A DNA stretch of 64,000 nt, taken from the NCBI GenBank assembly GCA_030737875.1, contig CM060910.1, positions 620,509,303 to 620,573,302 of the forward strand. The letters are read 5' to 3'. Origin of the DNA: Allium sativum (lineage: Eukaryota; Streptophyta; Magnoliopsida; Asparagales; Amaryllidaceae). Position numbers and translations under genes: made by a program. Shown in pieces: positions 31,679 through 45,425 of this stretch; within the stretch, counting starts at the first letter, position 1, and every line of letters starts with the position of its first letter. The notes beneath the pieces are model-generated. The model was not told the DNA's origin. It was given only the letters and a program-made list of their open reading frames with translations, and did not search any database.

Positions 31679-33619
31679 TGTAATGTCCCATATTTTTGAT
31701 CGTTAATTACGGATATTAAAATCCGCTTTAAATATTAGTTTAGTGATATTAATGGATTATAAATCGAATTTATTTATCAGAAAATGGGGTTTGAATTTAT
31801 ATATTTATAAATTTATTAAAACAAGCTCGAAACGACGCGGTAGTTCGTAATATTGAATTTTTAACTTTAATTGAATATATCGGATCCAGTATAAGTCGTG
31901 ATTCTCTGAAACAAGAAAACGTTGAATTGATTTATTAATAATTTTCTCACTTATATGCAATGTACTCATACCATTTCCAAACTAGTCGTAAGTCGTTTTG
32001 TATCCTGTTTTAGCTTTCTTTGATACAATAACGAATTCCCAAAACTCTTTTAAGTAACAACACCCTGCTTATTTAAGCAGAACGGGTAACATGTTTACGA
32101 AGAAATTGGATTTCAAATATCTTATTTAAATGCACTAAATATAACACAAATTGAACAACATCCTTGAAGTAGAGATGTTGCTCTCTCAATAAACATGCAA
32201 ATACAATATGACTCACTATAAATAAACCATATGAATCGACATATTAGTAAGTGAAACTTTGATGGATCCTTTATTCCAGAAATGAATAAATCAATAAATT
32301 AAAATAAGTTGGAGACTCTAAACTGTGAATTTATATTATTATCATATACTGAAAACAACATGAACCTCCAAGCAAATAATGATTTAAATATGTATATATG
32401 TATGCAACTTCATGTAATACACAATACCGTAAGTGAGTACAACAAATTAACTAAGCAATTCATTCTAAAATTTCAAAAAGGCTTGTCCCTTTTCAGTAAG
32501 CAATAGTAGAAGAATATAAAAACCGCAAATTTCAACATAGGCTCAGACGTAGACTCAGGCAATGTAAACAGCTAGTCAGCTAAACAAAATAGTGCAATGA
32601 ACAGCTAGGGAAAACAAATAAAAATATTTATATACAGTCGAAAATCTCATGTACAAAATATTCTGCCACACAATGTATACATTAAATCCACAATATCAAT
32701 ATTCAAATTTGCACATTGATCGAACAACTCAATAGCCTCACAAGTAGCCTCACGGCTAAAATACTGATTTCAAACCCCAATGGAAATAACAATTGTAACT
32801 TTTTCTTATTTTATAATCAAGTTCTGCTTTTAAATATTCAAAGAAGTATGAATGTATGAACATAACATTTAAAATCTGCACATTCTAGTATAACAATTCA
32901 TTTGCCTCACACATAGCCTCACACCTAAAGTATAGATTATGGATAGCTATAGAAATAATAATATATATATATACATACACACTCTTCTACATCAGACCTG
33001 TAAAGATGAATAGCCAAAGGAAACATTGTATATGCATATATTTACAACATGAAATCTACAAACAATCGAAACATAAAATAGATATTTATTATACAAGAAT
33101 TTCATACATGTACATGTCACAGTTCAAAATCTTCCAATGAAATAAATAAGTCAATAGCTACATATACATAGACAAGATGAAAAGGCAATACGAACGACTT
33201 CATAACATCACCTAATCTATACACAAACAGTTCGATCATTTTATATATGTCTGAGCAGATTTGGTACATGAAATCAACACAAAATCTTCACACTTAACTG
33301 GTAAGCAATGTATCCATCTAAGTCTTCATCATAGTACAATACAACTCGCTCATGTCCATAAAAATACTATAAAGGGAGGAAAATATCACACCTAAGAAAA
33401 ACTAGCAACAGCTAAATTTAACCCTATGATTTTGAAATCAGATATTGACACTGTTCTTATCTGGATCATCCCCTAGCATAAATAGACATACACGCACCAC
33501 ATTTCATTTGTCCAGAACTCAAGCAGTGAAAAAGGAAAAATTCAAACCACTTAAAAATCAAAACATTTTTTTTACAGAAACTAAAAATCACGAAAATATA
33601 TTTATCTTATTTATGAGCC

Positions 33620-34070
33620 CACCCTCTTAGTCTCAGAATGCTTTTGATGGATTGCGTGAGATGTTTGTTCGAAGCCAAAAATCTAGGGTTCGGGAAATAT
33701 TCATGATGGAAGCCTCAGGTTCAGTTTTTGTATGGGTTGTAGTGGATCTGGAAGGCTCGGGGTTGATATGGGAAACTGTGGTGACGTGGGGTGTTGAAGG
33801 AGTGGTTTGGGGGTTTGGCATATAGATTGAAGAAGGAGAGCGAAGGGATGATCGATGGAGCAGTGGCGTAGGGGAGTTGCGATGCAGAATAATTCGATTT
33901 TTGTTGAAGAGGGAAGTGGAGAGATGATTTCGGAATGGAAGGGTTTTCGTTTAAGGCGGCGGACGATGATTTGTGAGGGAAAAGAGGATCCAAATGTTTT
34001 ATTTGGGCAAAAGTGGAACGGGCTTCTTCAATTTTAAATGGGCCAAACGGAAATGAAGGGGTAAGGCCCA
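33620..34070 (-). other. GC-richer, antisense CT-rich tract in the C LTR
   Basis: The minus strand is C/T-rich here (frame 33993-33721), like the leader module of A, E and G, but on the strand opposite to C's own polarity. It could be an inverted segment or an unrelated insertion. The predicted peptide is Ser/Pro/Asn-rich with no recognised domain. Confidence 0.4.
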
Positions 34071-36811
34071 GTTTTAATTTTTAATTGAAGTTTTAGGGAA
34101 CTTTAAACGTTATGATAGCATTAGTTATATATATAAATGTTAGTCTATTCGTTAAAAAATGGAGGAAGGAAAATGCCAAGTCGGACCTGTTTTGTTTTAT
34201 ACGTGGAATCAAGTCTGAACAGCCCAGTAAATATATATATAACCACGCAACTTTTAACTAAATTATATTTTATGATAAGGACAACGATTAATTTAAAATA
34301 TGCCGTAACTAACAATTGGTGTAACATGCCGTATGTTAACAGATTCGGATTAAACAGAGGACGACGTTGGAATCTCATGACAGACACTTCATTTTGAAAT
34401 AGATTTGGAAGTAACCGAAACGAACCGTTTCGACGGCGAATGGAAAATCAAAGTGAGTTAAACTTACTCAGTTTTCCCACTTATATTTTATACAAGTTGG
34501 GTTTATTTGTTTATGTATTATGGATGGTATTTACTGGATGATTATTGAATTATGTATTAATACATTTACTGAATAGCGGCGTTAAACGTTCGTCTAACTC
34601 AATAAATCATTATGTATAACGATTGAATCCAACTAAGGTAATTTATCTCAGTGGTTACGTTTATAACAATATAAATGTTATAAATAAATAATTGGATGCT
34701 TGAATTGCTATTGTTTGCTGATTATTGACTGTTACTATCCATTATTGACTGTTATTATTAAACTATTTATTTCATCTGTATAGATGGAAAATGAATATTT
34801 ATTTAGTCGCATTGAACTGAATTATTCAAATTGTGACAACCATTGTTTTGCAGGGGTGATGGATTAGAGGAATCCAACATAATTCCTCACTTATATTGTT
34901 AACGTTTATCAATATGTTTAATTGTGATTATTTAGGTGTGAAATGGGTGGATATTTCATGGTTTGGTACTATGGTAGATAGTTGCCTCTTTAGTACTATC
35001 AGATAAAGAAAAGATTTTTGAAATTGATATCAAATCAATTTCAAAAAATATAATTATATTCATATATGGATTTGAAATACAGTTTGGATCATAATTGTAA
35101 CAATCAAATTTTAATTTATTGGTTTAAATTATTTAAATTTATTAAGTGAATAATTAAATGATATTAACTTATCAAATTTGTTATTAAATGTGTAAAGTGG
35201 TATGTAAAGGCCTTAACAGCCGTAAAGGAAGTTTAATCGATTTCAAAATATTGAAATGATATAATTGAACTGTAAATATACGAGAAGGTATAAAAGAATT
35301 TAAGGAACAATTTTTTTGTAATAAATGATAGCTTGAATACACGTTGTTTTAAATTACATGAAATGTGATTAAATAACATTTCGTGAATAAGATTAACGAA
35401 TCGACAGAATTGGAAATGAGTATTAAATTGGATATGCGATTTCAAGTTTTAAACGGAATTGAAATTGAAAATATGAATATGAATTTAAATGGGATTGGAA
35501 TTTATAAATAGAATTTTGGTTAAAATGACAAGTAAGGATTTATAATTGGATTTAAACCCGATAGCTGGAATAGATTGTTAATTCAAGATTTTTCAAATAT
35601 AGTATAACTTGATATACAGATATGAGTTGAATTTATACGTTAAAGAGTGGTAAAATTAATTCCAAGTATAAGGAATTGGATAATTATAAATGGAAAAATG
35701 GGAATAATGGGAAAGGGCTAAGAAAAGTCTTATGTTAATGTTTGGAATGTTGTATTCCGAAGATCGGATTGTTTATTGAGTTGACATATTTATTCCGAAG
35801 TTCGGAATGTTAATTGAAGATGAGAGCGATAAATGAATTCGAATTATAATTCGTCGCTAATGAATTACAAATGGAATTTGTAAATGAAGTATAAGTTTTG
35901 GAAAGAGAATTTGTAACCTTTGTTACAAATAATAAATTTAAACTATTTGATTAATAAACTGAACTTTTTTATAAAGGATCGTTATATGGTTTTTATACAA
36001 CAAATAAGTTATTGGAAATGAATTGAAATGGGTTTGATAAATGGAAGTGAAAGGATTTGGAGATATAACCTGTAACGTTTGATTCAGAAGCTAAGTTAAA
36101 TTATTTTGTTTAATAAATTATAAGAAATGAAAAAAAATGCAAATTGAGATTTGTAAAGAATGTTTATATACAAATTTTAATCTATAATTATTGATTACTG
36201 CAATATTGGTAATTTATATTTTTAAAGAGATATTAATTTTTTTTATAAAGGATTCGAACTATAATGAATCGAGGCTTGTGTATTATATTATAAAGGATTT
36301 TTAAGGTATTAAAAAGCGTCATAAATAAGAGTTTATTTAATAAATTAAGTAAACTTGTTTGAGATTTTAAACAGAGTTTGAAAGAGAGAAGGATGTGGTA
36401 ATAAACTTATATCTATTCTGAAGATATGAATATTGTTGGTCAAGGTCTGAGAGGTAAATAGAATACCCCAACTTGAGTGACTCTATGATTATCCGAAGAT
36501 GGTATTAGTTTATAAATGAGAGGAGTTGAGGGAAATATAAGCTATAATTGCCGTGAATGATTTTATAAACTGTATTAGAAAAGTTTATAAGCTGAATGAA
36601 GGGTTTTAAGAATATTATATTTTGAAAATAAGAAGTAAAAGCTATGTTTTAAATATTGGAAGATAATACGAATTTAATCAATAGACGGTTAATTAAAAAG
36701 GCTAATTGATACTGGGTGTTGAATCAGTGAATTCATTATTATGGATGAATGGTTGTTTATTTAAGTTTATTTGATAGTTAAATAACCGACTATCAAATCT
36801 GGCCTATACGC

Positions 36812-36925
36812 TTGTTGGTACGGAAAGACCGGGATTGAATTTATATTCGAAAACCATTCTGAACAACAAATACGTGGAGATATCAGAAGATAATCAAGAT
36901 TGAGCATTGAAGACCATAGATCTTC
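36812..36925 (+). other. Stem-loop region of C homologous to A's hairpin chain
   Basis: Arms TTGTT / AACAA around GGAAAGACCGGG (36812-36869) correspond to the 9541-9579 stem in A, and GAAGA...TCTTC at 36909-36925 to 9616-9632. The order and spacing are similar although the primary sequence has diverged. Confidence 0.6.
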
Positions 36926-38283
36926 ATAAATGGAAGAACTACTAATAATATCTGGTTTACCGGCCAGAGATAAACTATGGTTCTGTCGTGGTTGAAATCT
37001 ACGGATTGTGAGGACTTCTCGCGACTGATCTATAGGGTGATTCCTAAGATGTGGTGGGAAGGTGCCTTAGGTTCATTCTGTTCCTGGATGACTTGTATGG
37101 ACGAATGTTTGACAGAGTATTTCCAATGGGGTCATGTATGTTGTTGGGTAGCTCCCAACTAGGGTATTTTTGTGGGCGTCAATTAGTGATATCAAGCGGA
37201 TCTAACGATGTGGAATTTGAAGTGAATGGTGACCAGATGTCCATAGAAAATTATGATCTCTAGCCTTATCAACCGAGAATGTCACAAAATCGGGTAGGCA
37301 GCATGGCTATGTGGGTCGCACCCATCAAAAGGGTATATCATTACCTGATCTGGAGAAATCAAATGCCTTCGGTTGTCCCTTTTTATTTTCATTTTGTTAT
37401 CGGTTCGGTTGGCTGGCTTCCAACCGTGGTGATGATATATTCGGTACACTCAAGAGAAATGGGGGGCCAGTTATGTGTAGCCGGGTTGCAAGACGTTCTT
37501 ATTGAACCCCAATGTATTCATCTCTGGAGGTACATTCTCGGGAGGTGGTCCCGTACTATGCTAGGAAATCCATTCTCTAATAAGAGCCTGTGGTTTTGAT
37601 TGTATACTATATATGCGGAGTGTGAGATGCAAGCGTTCTGCTAGATTCTATTTACTTGATTTAGACACTGTTATAATATTAGGAGAATATTGATTTCAAA
37701 AATGTTTTGGGTTATCATAAGGCAAAAACCGTCCGTATTTATATGTGGATTTTATCTTACGATTATCCTTTTCTTTCGAAAAGATTTCGAACTTAAAAAT
37801 CAAGTTGTGTAACACCCTTAAGCTTAGTGTGTTTTCTCTCACTCTGGTTTACCAGACTGCCCCGGTATTTGTAATGCCCAGGTTAGACCGAGTTGTACAG
37901 GTCCAGGTTATCGGATGCTGCAAAGTCCAGAGATGAGTTGGAGGAGTCCAGATGTATAATATTATATATTCCGCTGTATGAGGACAGATTCTTATAACTG
38001 TTCAGATGTGTAATGTACTCTGATGACTGTAAGTATATTTTTAAGCTCTCAATAAAGATTTATTTCTATATTATATTTTGTTCCGCTGCGATATGAGACT
38101 CTGTGTTGTGTTAGTTCTTCTTCTTCTTCTATTCTAATATTTCTTTCTTTCTTGCCTCATCTTCTAATTTTTTTCTAATAACTATCTGGTGAGTGTTCGA
38201 TACTGGGGTTTTGGCAAGTAATACGAGATTATGTAATATTTTTAGAATTCGGACGTCGAATTCTTTTTGCCAGGTCGTTACAG

Positions 38284-38295
38284 TGGTATCAGAGC
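38284..38295 (+). other. Primer-binding site of element C
   Basis: TGGTATCAGAGC, one base after the LTR end, tRNA-Met type. Confidence 0.92.
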
Positions 38296-39288
38296 TATTG
38301 GTTTAGTAATAACTTGGCTCTATGGCGTAACTCGATAGAGATTGGGTTAGTAATACCCTAGATCGAGTTGAGTGTATAATGAGAGCGTGTATTTGTAAAT
38401 TTTATATTCAAATGTTTTATGTTGTGTTGTCTTATCGGTTCAAGTGTTGAAAAGCATTGAACTGGCAATTGACACAATATTGTTTTGTAAATAGGGTAAT
38501 GAAATAATTTTGCCCGAAATATATTTTTGTATAAAAAAGGAGCAGTTTTCTCACATTATTGAGATATTGGTGTGTTTTATATGTTTGGTTGGTTTGAATG
38601 AATTCAAATTGGATTAAGAATTTGAATTGGAACTTAACTTGTTAAGTGGAATTAAAATTGAGAATAATATTAGAATTAAATTAAAATAGATTTGGAATTT
38701 GGATTTTAGTGAATATTAATGAATAGGAATCAATCGAATATTAATCGATTAACATTAAACCAAAATGAATGCAGATCAATAAGTATGAATGTTGAATATA
38801 ATTCAAATAATTTGGTTGGTTACTAGGTGGACGTTGGATTGGTCGAATAAAATTAGTTATGAAATAAAAATTGAATTATTTAACTCTGAATTGTTACTTG
38901 CATTGTGAATTGAGTTAAGTACAGATTACAGAAGGCTATGGAGTTGATTGGGTTACACAGATTGAGTGTATAGATTGGAAGGAGAAAGTGCAGTTAGTTG
39001 TTTTGCTTCAAAATTGAAGATTGAGTTGCTCGACAAATAGGTAAACCTTAATATATTATTGGTTGGTGATTGAATTTATACCCCTAAATTGGATAGCCAT
39101 TTGGTTTTGGAGAAGTTGAGGCCCAAAGTGGCAGTTGTAGTTGTATTGATTGGACCATGCAGAGGAGGTGCTGGCGACATTTTCAATTTTTTTTAAAAAG
39201 CTTGAATTTGGTTTTGATAATATTTCAAAACAATTATTTTAAAATAATTGGTTCGGGTTATTCTTCTTACATTGGACGAAATTCTTTT

Positions 39289-39301
39289 AAGAGGGGAAGA
39301 A
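39289..39301 (+). other. Polypurine tract of element C
   Basis: AAGAGGGGAAGAA immediately before the 3' LTR. Confidence 0.88.
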
Positions 39302-40214
39302 TGTAACGTCCCATATTTTTGAACGTTAATTACGAATATTAAAATCCGCTTTAAATATTAATTTAGTGATATTAATGGATTATATATCGAATTTATTTAT
39401 CAGAAAATGGGGTTTGAATTTATATATTTATAAATTTATTCAAACAAGCTCGAAATGACGCGATAGTTCATAATATTGATTTTTTAACTTTAATTAAATA
39501 TATCAGATCAGGTATAAGTCGAGATTCTGTGAAACAAGAAAACAATGAATTGATTTGTTAACAATTTTCTCACTTATTTGCAACGTACTCAGACCATTTC
39601 CAAAACTAGTCGTAAAGTCGTTTTGTATCTTGTTTTCGCTTTCTTTGATACAATAATGAATTCCTAAAACTCTTTTAAGTAACAATACTCTGCTATTTAA
39701 ACAGAACGAGTAACACCTTTACGAAGAAATTGGATTTCAAATATCTGATTTAAATCCACTGCATATTACACAAATTGTACAACACCCTTGAAGTAGAGAT
39801 GCTGCTCTCTCAATAAACATGCAAATACTACATGACTCATTGTAAATAATGAATCGATATATTATAAAGTGAAACTTTGATGGATCCTTTATTCCAGAAA
39901 TGAATAGATCAATAAATTAAAATACATTGCAGACTCTAAACTGTGAATCTAAATTATTATCATAAACTGAAAACAACATGAATCTCCAAGCAAATCATGG
40001 TTTATATATATATATATATATATATATGCATCTTCATGTAATACACAATACCGTAAATGAGTATAGCAAATCAACTAAGTAATTCATTCTAAAATTTCAA
40101 CAAGGCTTGTCTCTTTTCAGTAAGCAATAGTAGAAGAATATAAAAACCGCAAATTTCAACATAGGCTCAAACGTAGACTCAGACAATGCAAACAACTAGT
40201 CAGTTAAACAAAAT
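39302..40214 (+). repeat. Element C 3' LTR, first 0.9 kb
   Basis: Matches 31679 to about 32595. A TA microsatellite (about 40004-40026) is longer than in the 5' LTR. It is interrupted by D after AAACAAAAT; the partner sequence continues AGTGCAATG there. Confidence 0.88.
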
Positions 40215-40446
40215 TGTAAGGACCCGTAACTTCCCCGTGAAGGAAAGAGCGGATACTTTGAGAACAATACACAAAAGAACCCAGACAGAAGAACATTTCA
40301 TTGTATATTACAACAATTCATCAGAATACAAGAATATACAGAGTATTAACAAATATTATACATTATAAAATATCAGAGATTACAATACATTACATAGCAG
40401 CAGAAAATAATACAATACACAACTAGAAGTAATACACGGATACAGA
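40215..40446 (-). mobile_element. Element D: LTR terminal fragment, minus orientation
   Basis: Starts TGTAAGGACCCGTAACTTCC, the reverse complement of an A-family LTR 3' end, and matches F's 47302 onward for 232 bp, where E cuts in at GGATACAGA. The rest lies to the right of the window. The five bases before it, AAAAT, are the presumed target duplication. Confidence 0.8.
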
Positions 40447-43400
40447 TGTAATAACCCGAAAATCTGGGCCAGTTTAAAATTTTTATTTTGGCGATTTTAG
40501 CGAATTTTGAATATTTAAAATGGATTATTTTAAATAAAATCGACGAGAAATTTATTTTGAATATAATTAGAACGTATATTTATATACGCGTCGTCGTTAG
40601 AATATAAAAATTATATATAATTATAAATAGAATTGAAAATGGCGCGGTAGTTCGATAATTCGATTTCAAACTTCAATTGAGCATACCGGGTGCAAAAAAA
40701 TCCGGATTTTAGTGAAACCAAAAATAATGGAATCTAATTGATAATATCTTTCCAACGAATCCGAAAGATCAAAATTTCATAGCGGGAATCAGAAGATATG
40801 TCCAGTTGAAAATTCTGAATAGTCGCTATGGAATTCAGGCCCTTAAAAATGGACATTTTGCAAACGACCTCGGATTTCGATGAAACCACTTTTGTTGTGT
40901 CCGTGATGTTAAGTTATTGCTAGGTTTCAAATTTCATAATTTTTCGAATCAATATGTGAGCGTGGCAAAAGAAAACGCGTTTGACCAGTTTCAGTTGATT
41001 TTAATCGACTGGAAATTGGCCATTTTTCTAACGGTCTCAGAATTTGACGAAACTAGTTTTGTTAGGACCGTATCGTCAATACGAAGCTAGAAAATATTTT
41101 TATGGAATTTATAGAGTTAGTATGTGACCCCGGTAATTTGAAATGCACGTTTAAAATTCAATATAGTGATTTAAATGTAAATTTAACGGAAACTGATTGT
41201 AACAGCCGAATCAGCTTACGATACATATCCCATTGTGTTCGGAATGGGGGTGAAACGCTATGGACGACAGGCGGTGGGCCTCGTTTCGAGGTCGTATGTA
41301 AAAGTCAACTTTTTGAAATATAAATTAATTAAATAAATTAAAATAAACTTTACATAAACCCCCCCTAGCTTTTCTTCCCAAATCAGAAACAAAAAAAAAA
41401 AAAAAACGAGAGCGACGGGGGGGGGGGGGGGAAGCCGCCGCCGCATCGGCCCCCCCCCGATGGGCCACCGCCGCGCCAGAGGCGGCGCACCCCCTCCTCT
41501 TCTTCCTCCTTCCTTCTTCCCCTCCCCTGACGCAACCGAGCCCCCCTCTACCCAAAAACCCGACGCCCCTTTTACCCTAACCCGCCGCACCACCGCCGCC
41601 TCCCCCCTCCCAAATCGCAGACCCCCTCCAGTCTCCCTCCTCGAACCCAAACCCCTCCTCAGCCCTGCGCAGCGCCCTCCTCCAAACACCCCTCCGCCTC
41701 TCGCTTCTTTCTCCCATTGAAAACCCGACCGCAGTCCCCTCCTTCGACTGAAAGAAAACAAGTGAGTTTTTTTTATATAGTTTTAGTTTAATTTAATTAA
41801 AAAGCATTTATTTTTAAATTGGTTTTTATATAAAATAACGTAGGGTTAGGATATAGTTTTTTTATACTATAGTTTATAGAAAAAAAATATATCTTTATAA
41901 GGAGAAAGATGAAATTTTTATTAGTAGAAAAGGCGATTTTTTTTTATATAATATACAATGGTTAAAAATATAATCTTTTACATTGTAAAAATATAAAAAT
42001 GTAATTTTTATATTTTATAGATAATAAAAATATCATCTTTATATATGTAGCAAAATCAAAACGTGATTTTTATAGTGATGAAATTGAAAAGGTAAAATCT
42101 TTATCGACGAAAAGACGATATTTTTAAAATAGAAAAGATTAGATTTTAAAAATAGAAAAGGCGAGATTTTTAATATTGAATCGCATAGTAAAAATTCAAT
42201 TTTTATATATATGAGGTGATTATAGAAATATGATTTTTAAATTGAAAGTAAATAAATAAAAATGTGATTTTTATTTTAAAGACATCGAAATATAAAAATG
42301 TGTGATTTTTACATATGTAGTGAAAGCGGACAACGAAAGCGACAAAAGGCGAGAATGGCGAAGATTTCTATAGATGAAGGGTCGTGAAGTTGGATAGCTA
42401 TCAGTGAGAACTTCTCACTCAAAATTCTTTTTCGAGTTATATATATATACTAGGATGCAGACGGTGCTTAGTAGCACCCGACACCCGTCATCCACAGACC
42501 ATGGATGGCTTGTTTGTTAAATTGTTTGGTTGTGTAGTTGGTTAGTCTAATTGATTGAAATTTGAATTGTTTGGTGAATTTAAATTGATTTGATTGATGT
42601 GTGAATGGCGTGGGCCTTCACTAGACCGGGGATAAGGCTAGGCCTTGTCCCGTTTCTAGTATCGTGCCGTTATGCCGCCGAAATTTTCTAAAATATGTTA
42701 GAGAAATAAAAATATCATTTTTATTGTGTAAATGAAATGAATAGAAATTCATGTGTTGAAATAGAATATTTTATCGTTAAAAATATAATTTTTAACGTGG
42801 AAGTGAATAAAATAAAATATTCATTTACAACCCGGACGGTTTGTTTATGTACACCTATTTGAAAGACATAGATTGGGACGATAAATTTTACATATCGCCC
42901 AACAGCACAAATAATATCTGTGTTTGATTGTTTGAAACCCCACACGGGTGTTGGGATGAAATTTGAAGTTCACTCATCCTGATTAATTAAATATGTCGAT
43001 CGATTGATTGACAGGCTGTTATAAGCGTCAGATATCTATATTTGATGCTTATACAGTGCAGTGCACTTTGGTTGATGATTGATTAATTTTCAATGCTATT
43101 ATATACATGCGTTGTATGAAATCCATATAATTAACATTATATGGTGATTGATTGGGCCTCATTCCAATCGGGAAAATAATGAATTTTATAAAAGAAAATT
43201 CATGTGTTGAATATAAAAATAGTCATGTGTTGACGATGTTCATGTGTTGAGTAAAATATTTTAAATAAAATAAATTACATCTTTATCATATTTAAAATTA
43301 GAACTACTTCCCAGTAGAAGTCTAATTAAAAATCAAACGATAGATACCATAGTTTTATAAAATATTTTACATAACAAAAATAGTGATGTGTTGACAGTAC

Positions 43401-43829
43401 TCATGTGTTGAGATTAGTCGTGTGTTGAAAGAAATATAGATTCATGTGGTGAATGGGATAAATATTCATTTGTTGGATAGAATAAAGAAGTTTTGAAAAT
43501 ATAAAGCCGTGTTGATTAGAGATGCGTTATTTGGACGCGAACGATATTTATATCGATTTTATTCGTTGTATAATGAATATTGAAAAGTGATTTCAAAATT
43601 AAATATTTTGAAATGAAATTCAAATTGAATTAGATTAGAATTAGAATTGAATAGGAAGCGAATTTGAATTCGAATAAAATAGAAATAAATTCAAATTGAT
43701 TTAAGTTGAAATTGAAATTGAAAACGAACTGAAATTTAATGGAATTCGAATCGAAATTAAATTGAAATCAATTTGAATTGAAACGAATTTGAATTTGAAT
43801 TGAATTGAAACGAATTTGAATTTGAATTG

Positions 43830-44223
43830 AATTGAAAACGATTTCGAAATGAATTGAATTGAAAACGATTTCGAAATGAATTGAAATGAAAACGATTTCG
43901 AAATGAATTGAATTGAAAACGATTTCGAAATGAAATGAATTGAATTGAAAACGATTTCGAAATGAATTGAATTGAATTGAAAACGATTTCGAAATGAATT
44001 GAATTGAAAACGATTTCAAAATAAATTGAATTGAAAACGATTTCGAAATGAATTGAATTGAAAACGATTTCGAAATGAATTGAATTGAAAACGATTTCGA
44101 AATGAATTGAATTGAAAATGATTTCGAAATGAATTGAATTGAAAACGATTTCGAAATGAATTGAATTGAAAACGATTTCGAAATGAACTGAATTGAAAAC
44201 GATTTCGAAATGAATTGAAAACG
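43830..44223 (+). repeat. 27-bp minisatellite of E
   Basis: About 14 units of GATTTCGAAATGAATTGAAT plus TGAAAAC, some with 5-bp GAATT insertions that break the antisense open frame. Confidence 0.92.
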
Positions 44224-45301
44224 AATTCAAATTGAATTAAAAGCGAATTGGAATGAATTCAAATTGAATTGAAATTCGAATTGAATAGAAATGAATTTTA
44301 AAACGGATTTATAAAGAAGAATTCAATTTTGATTTGAATTGAATATAGAAGTTGAATTGTTTTAGAAACGAATTTAAAACGATTTATAAAATTCGTTTTA
44401 AATAGAAATCGATGAAATATATATTATATATATTATATATATTATATATAATATAATGGCCTGAATAGAACGCGCCGCGCCGCGGCAGTTCGTGAATTTC
44501 GACCATTTAGTTCAAACGGACATTGCGGGAGATCCGACCGTCGGATTCTCCTAAAACCGGAACCGTTGGGTTCGTATCGAAAAGAGCTTTCCAATGAATA
44601 TTAGAAATTTGAAATCTAACGGTTGGATTTGAAATTATGTCCAAATCAAATTTGAAAAAGGTCGCTGTAAGTGCAGTTCGATGGCCGTTGATGGAAATCG
44701 ACTGTACGGGCCTTGATAAAATTATTAAAAATATCGATAATTTGCGTAAAATTATAATATGTGAATTGGAAAGAATTGGGCTGGAAAATTCCACATTAGA
44801 AGGTAAAAATAGATTTTTATCGAAATGAACTAGTTTTGAACTAGAATTAAAATCAATTTATTTTTGAAATAAATAAATTGAATTTGAAAGTGATTTTAAA
44901 AATAATCAATATTCCCAATAGGTGAAGTGAAAGTGGAGTTGAATCGAAGTTATCTTCGGAATATTTCGATGTTGGATTTCATGACTATACAGATATTGTT
45001 TTGGGAATTTGAAAGATATATTATATATCGTTATTTCCAATACGATATTTGTTGGTTTCAGAATTTGATATTGAATATAAGTCGATATATTTTCTATTCA
45101 GAGCCTTGTATTTAATATCAAATGTGATTTGGTTTGTCGTGAATCGTGTTTTTGATGACATTGGTTCTTTAACCCAGTTAAAGACAGGATATTGATTTTT
45201 TGAAAAGATTAAAACTAAGTGGAGTTTTAATGAATCTTTAATTAGATTAAAAATGTGAATTGATAATTTAAAATTATCAAATCTAAAAAGTGATCGAGAA
45301 T

Positions 45302-45425
45302 GGAGTACCACCAGTTTTGCTCCAAAGCGATAGTTAAATCTTTAATTAGATTTGAACGTGAAATGGTAATTAATTTTACCGATAACACCGTGGTGTTAGA
45401 TATGGAGTATCACCAGTTTTGCTCC
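45302..45425 (+). other. Twin hairpins of E
   Basis: Both hairpins have GGAGTA and TGCTCC arms and the ACCAGTTTT loop. In A the second has changed on both arms. Confidence 0.8.

Larger units (their letters stand above)
31679..38282 (+). repeat. Element C 5' LTR (6.6 kb)
   Basis: The start resembles the A family (a GACGCGGTAGTTCG-like stretch near 31834-31847 corresponds to GGCGCGGTAGTTCG near 4480). The 3' half shares the GGAAAGACCGGG stem-loop region. The middle, about 31950-34430, does not follow the A order and is T/A-rich with runs of short repeats. From 34500 to 36800 the sequence is AT-rich with no recognisable feature. Frames around 36977-37599 are probably chance. Confidence 0.82.
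38283..39301 (+). mobile_element. Element C interior (non-coding, 1.0 kb)
   Basis: Between primer site and purine tract. No coding frame. Short blocks recall A's interior: GCTCGACAAATAGGTA near 39028-39043 and GAGGAGGTGCTGGCGACA near 39162-39179, in the same order. Confidence 0.8.
31679..40214 (+). mobile_element. Element C: diverged giant-LTR element (3' part beyond insertion D)
   Basis: Same plan as A but clearly diverged: 5' LTR 31679-38282, 1,019-bp interior 38283-39301, 3' LTR from 39302, cut at 40214 by element D. Termini TGTAATGTCCC (TGTAACGTCCC in the second LTR) and GTCGTTACA. The visible 900 bp of 3' LTR align with the 5' LTR with scattered substitutions, so it looks older than A or G. 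The bases before the LTR are CTCAA; the matching right duplication is outside the window. No protein is encoded. Confidence 0.85.

Noticed and set aside
37279..37599. 106-residue plus-strand ORF in element C's LTR
   Set aside because: No recognisable domain; it overlaps other open frames, and sits where A-family LTRs have only non-coding structured sequence.
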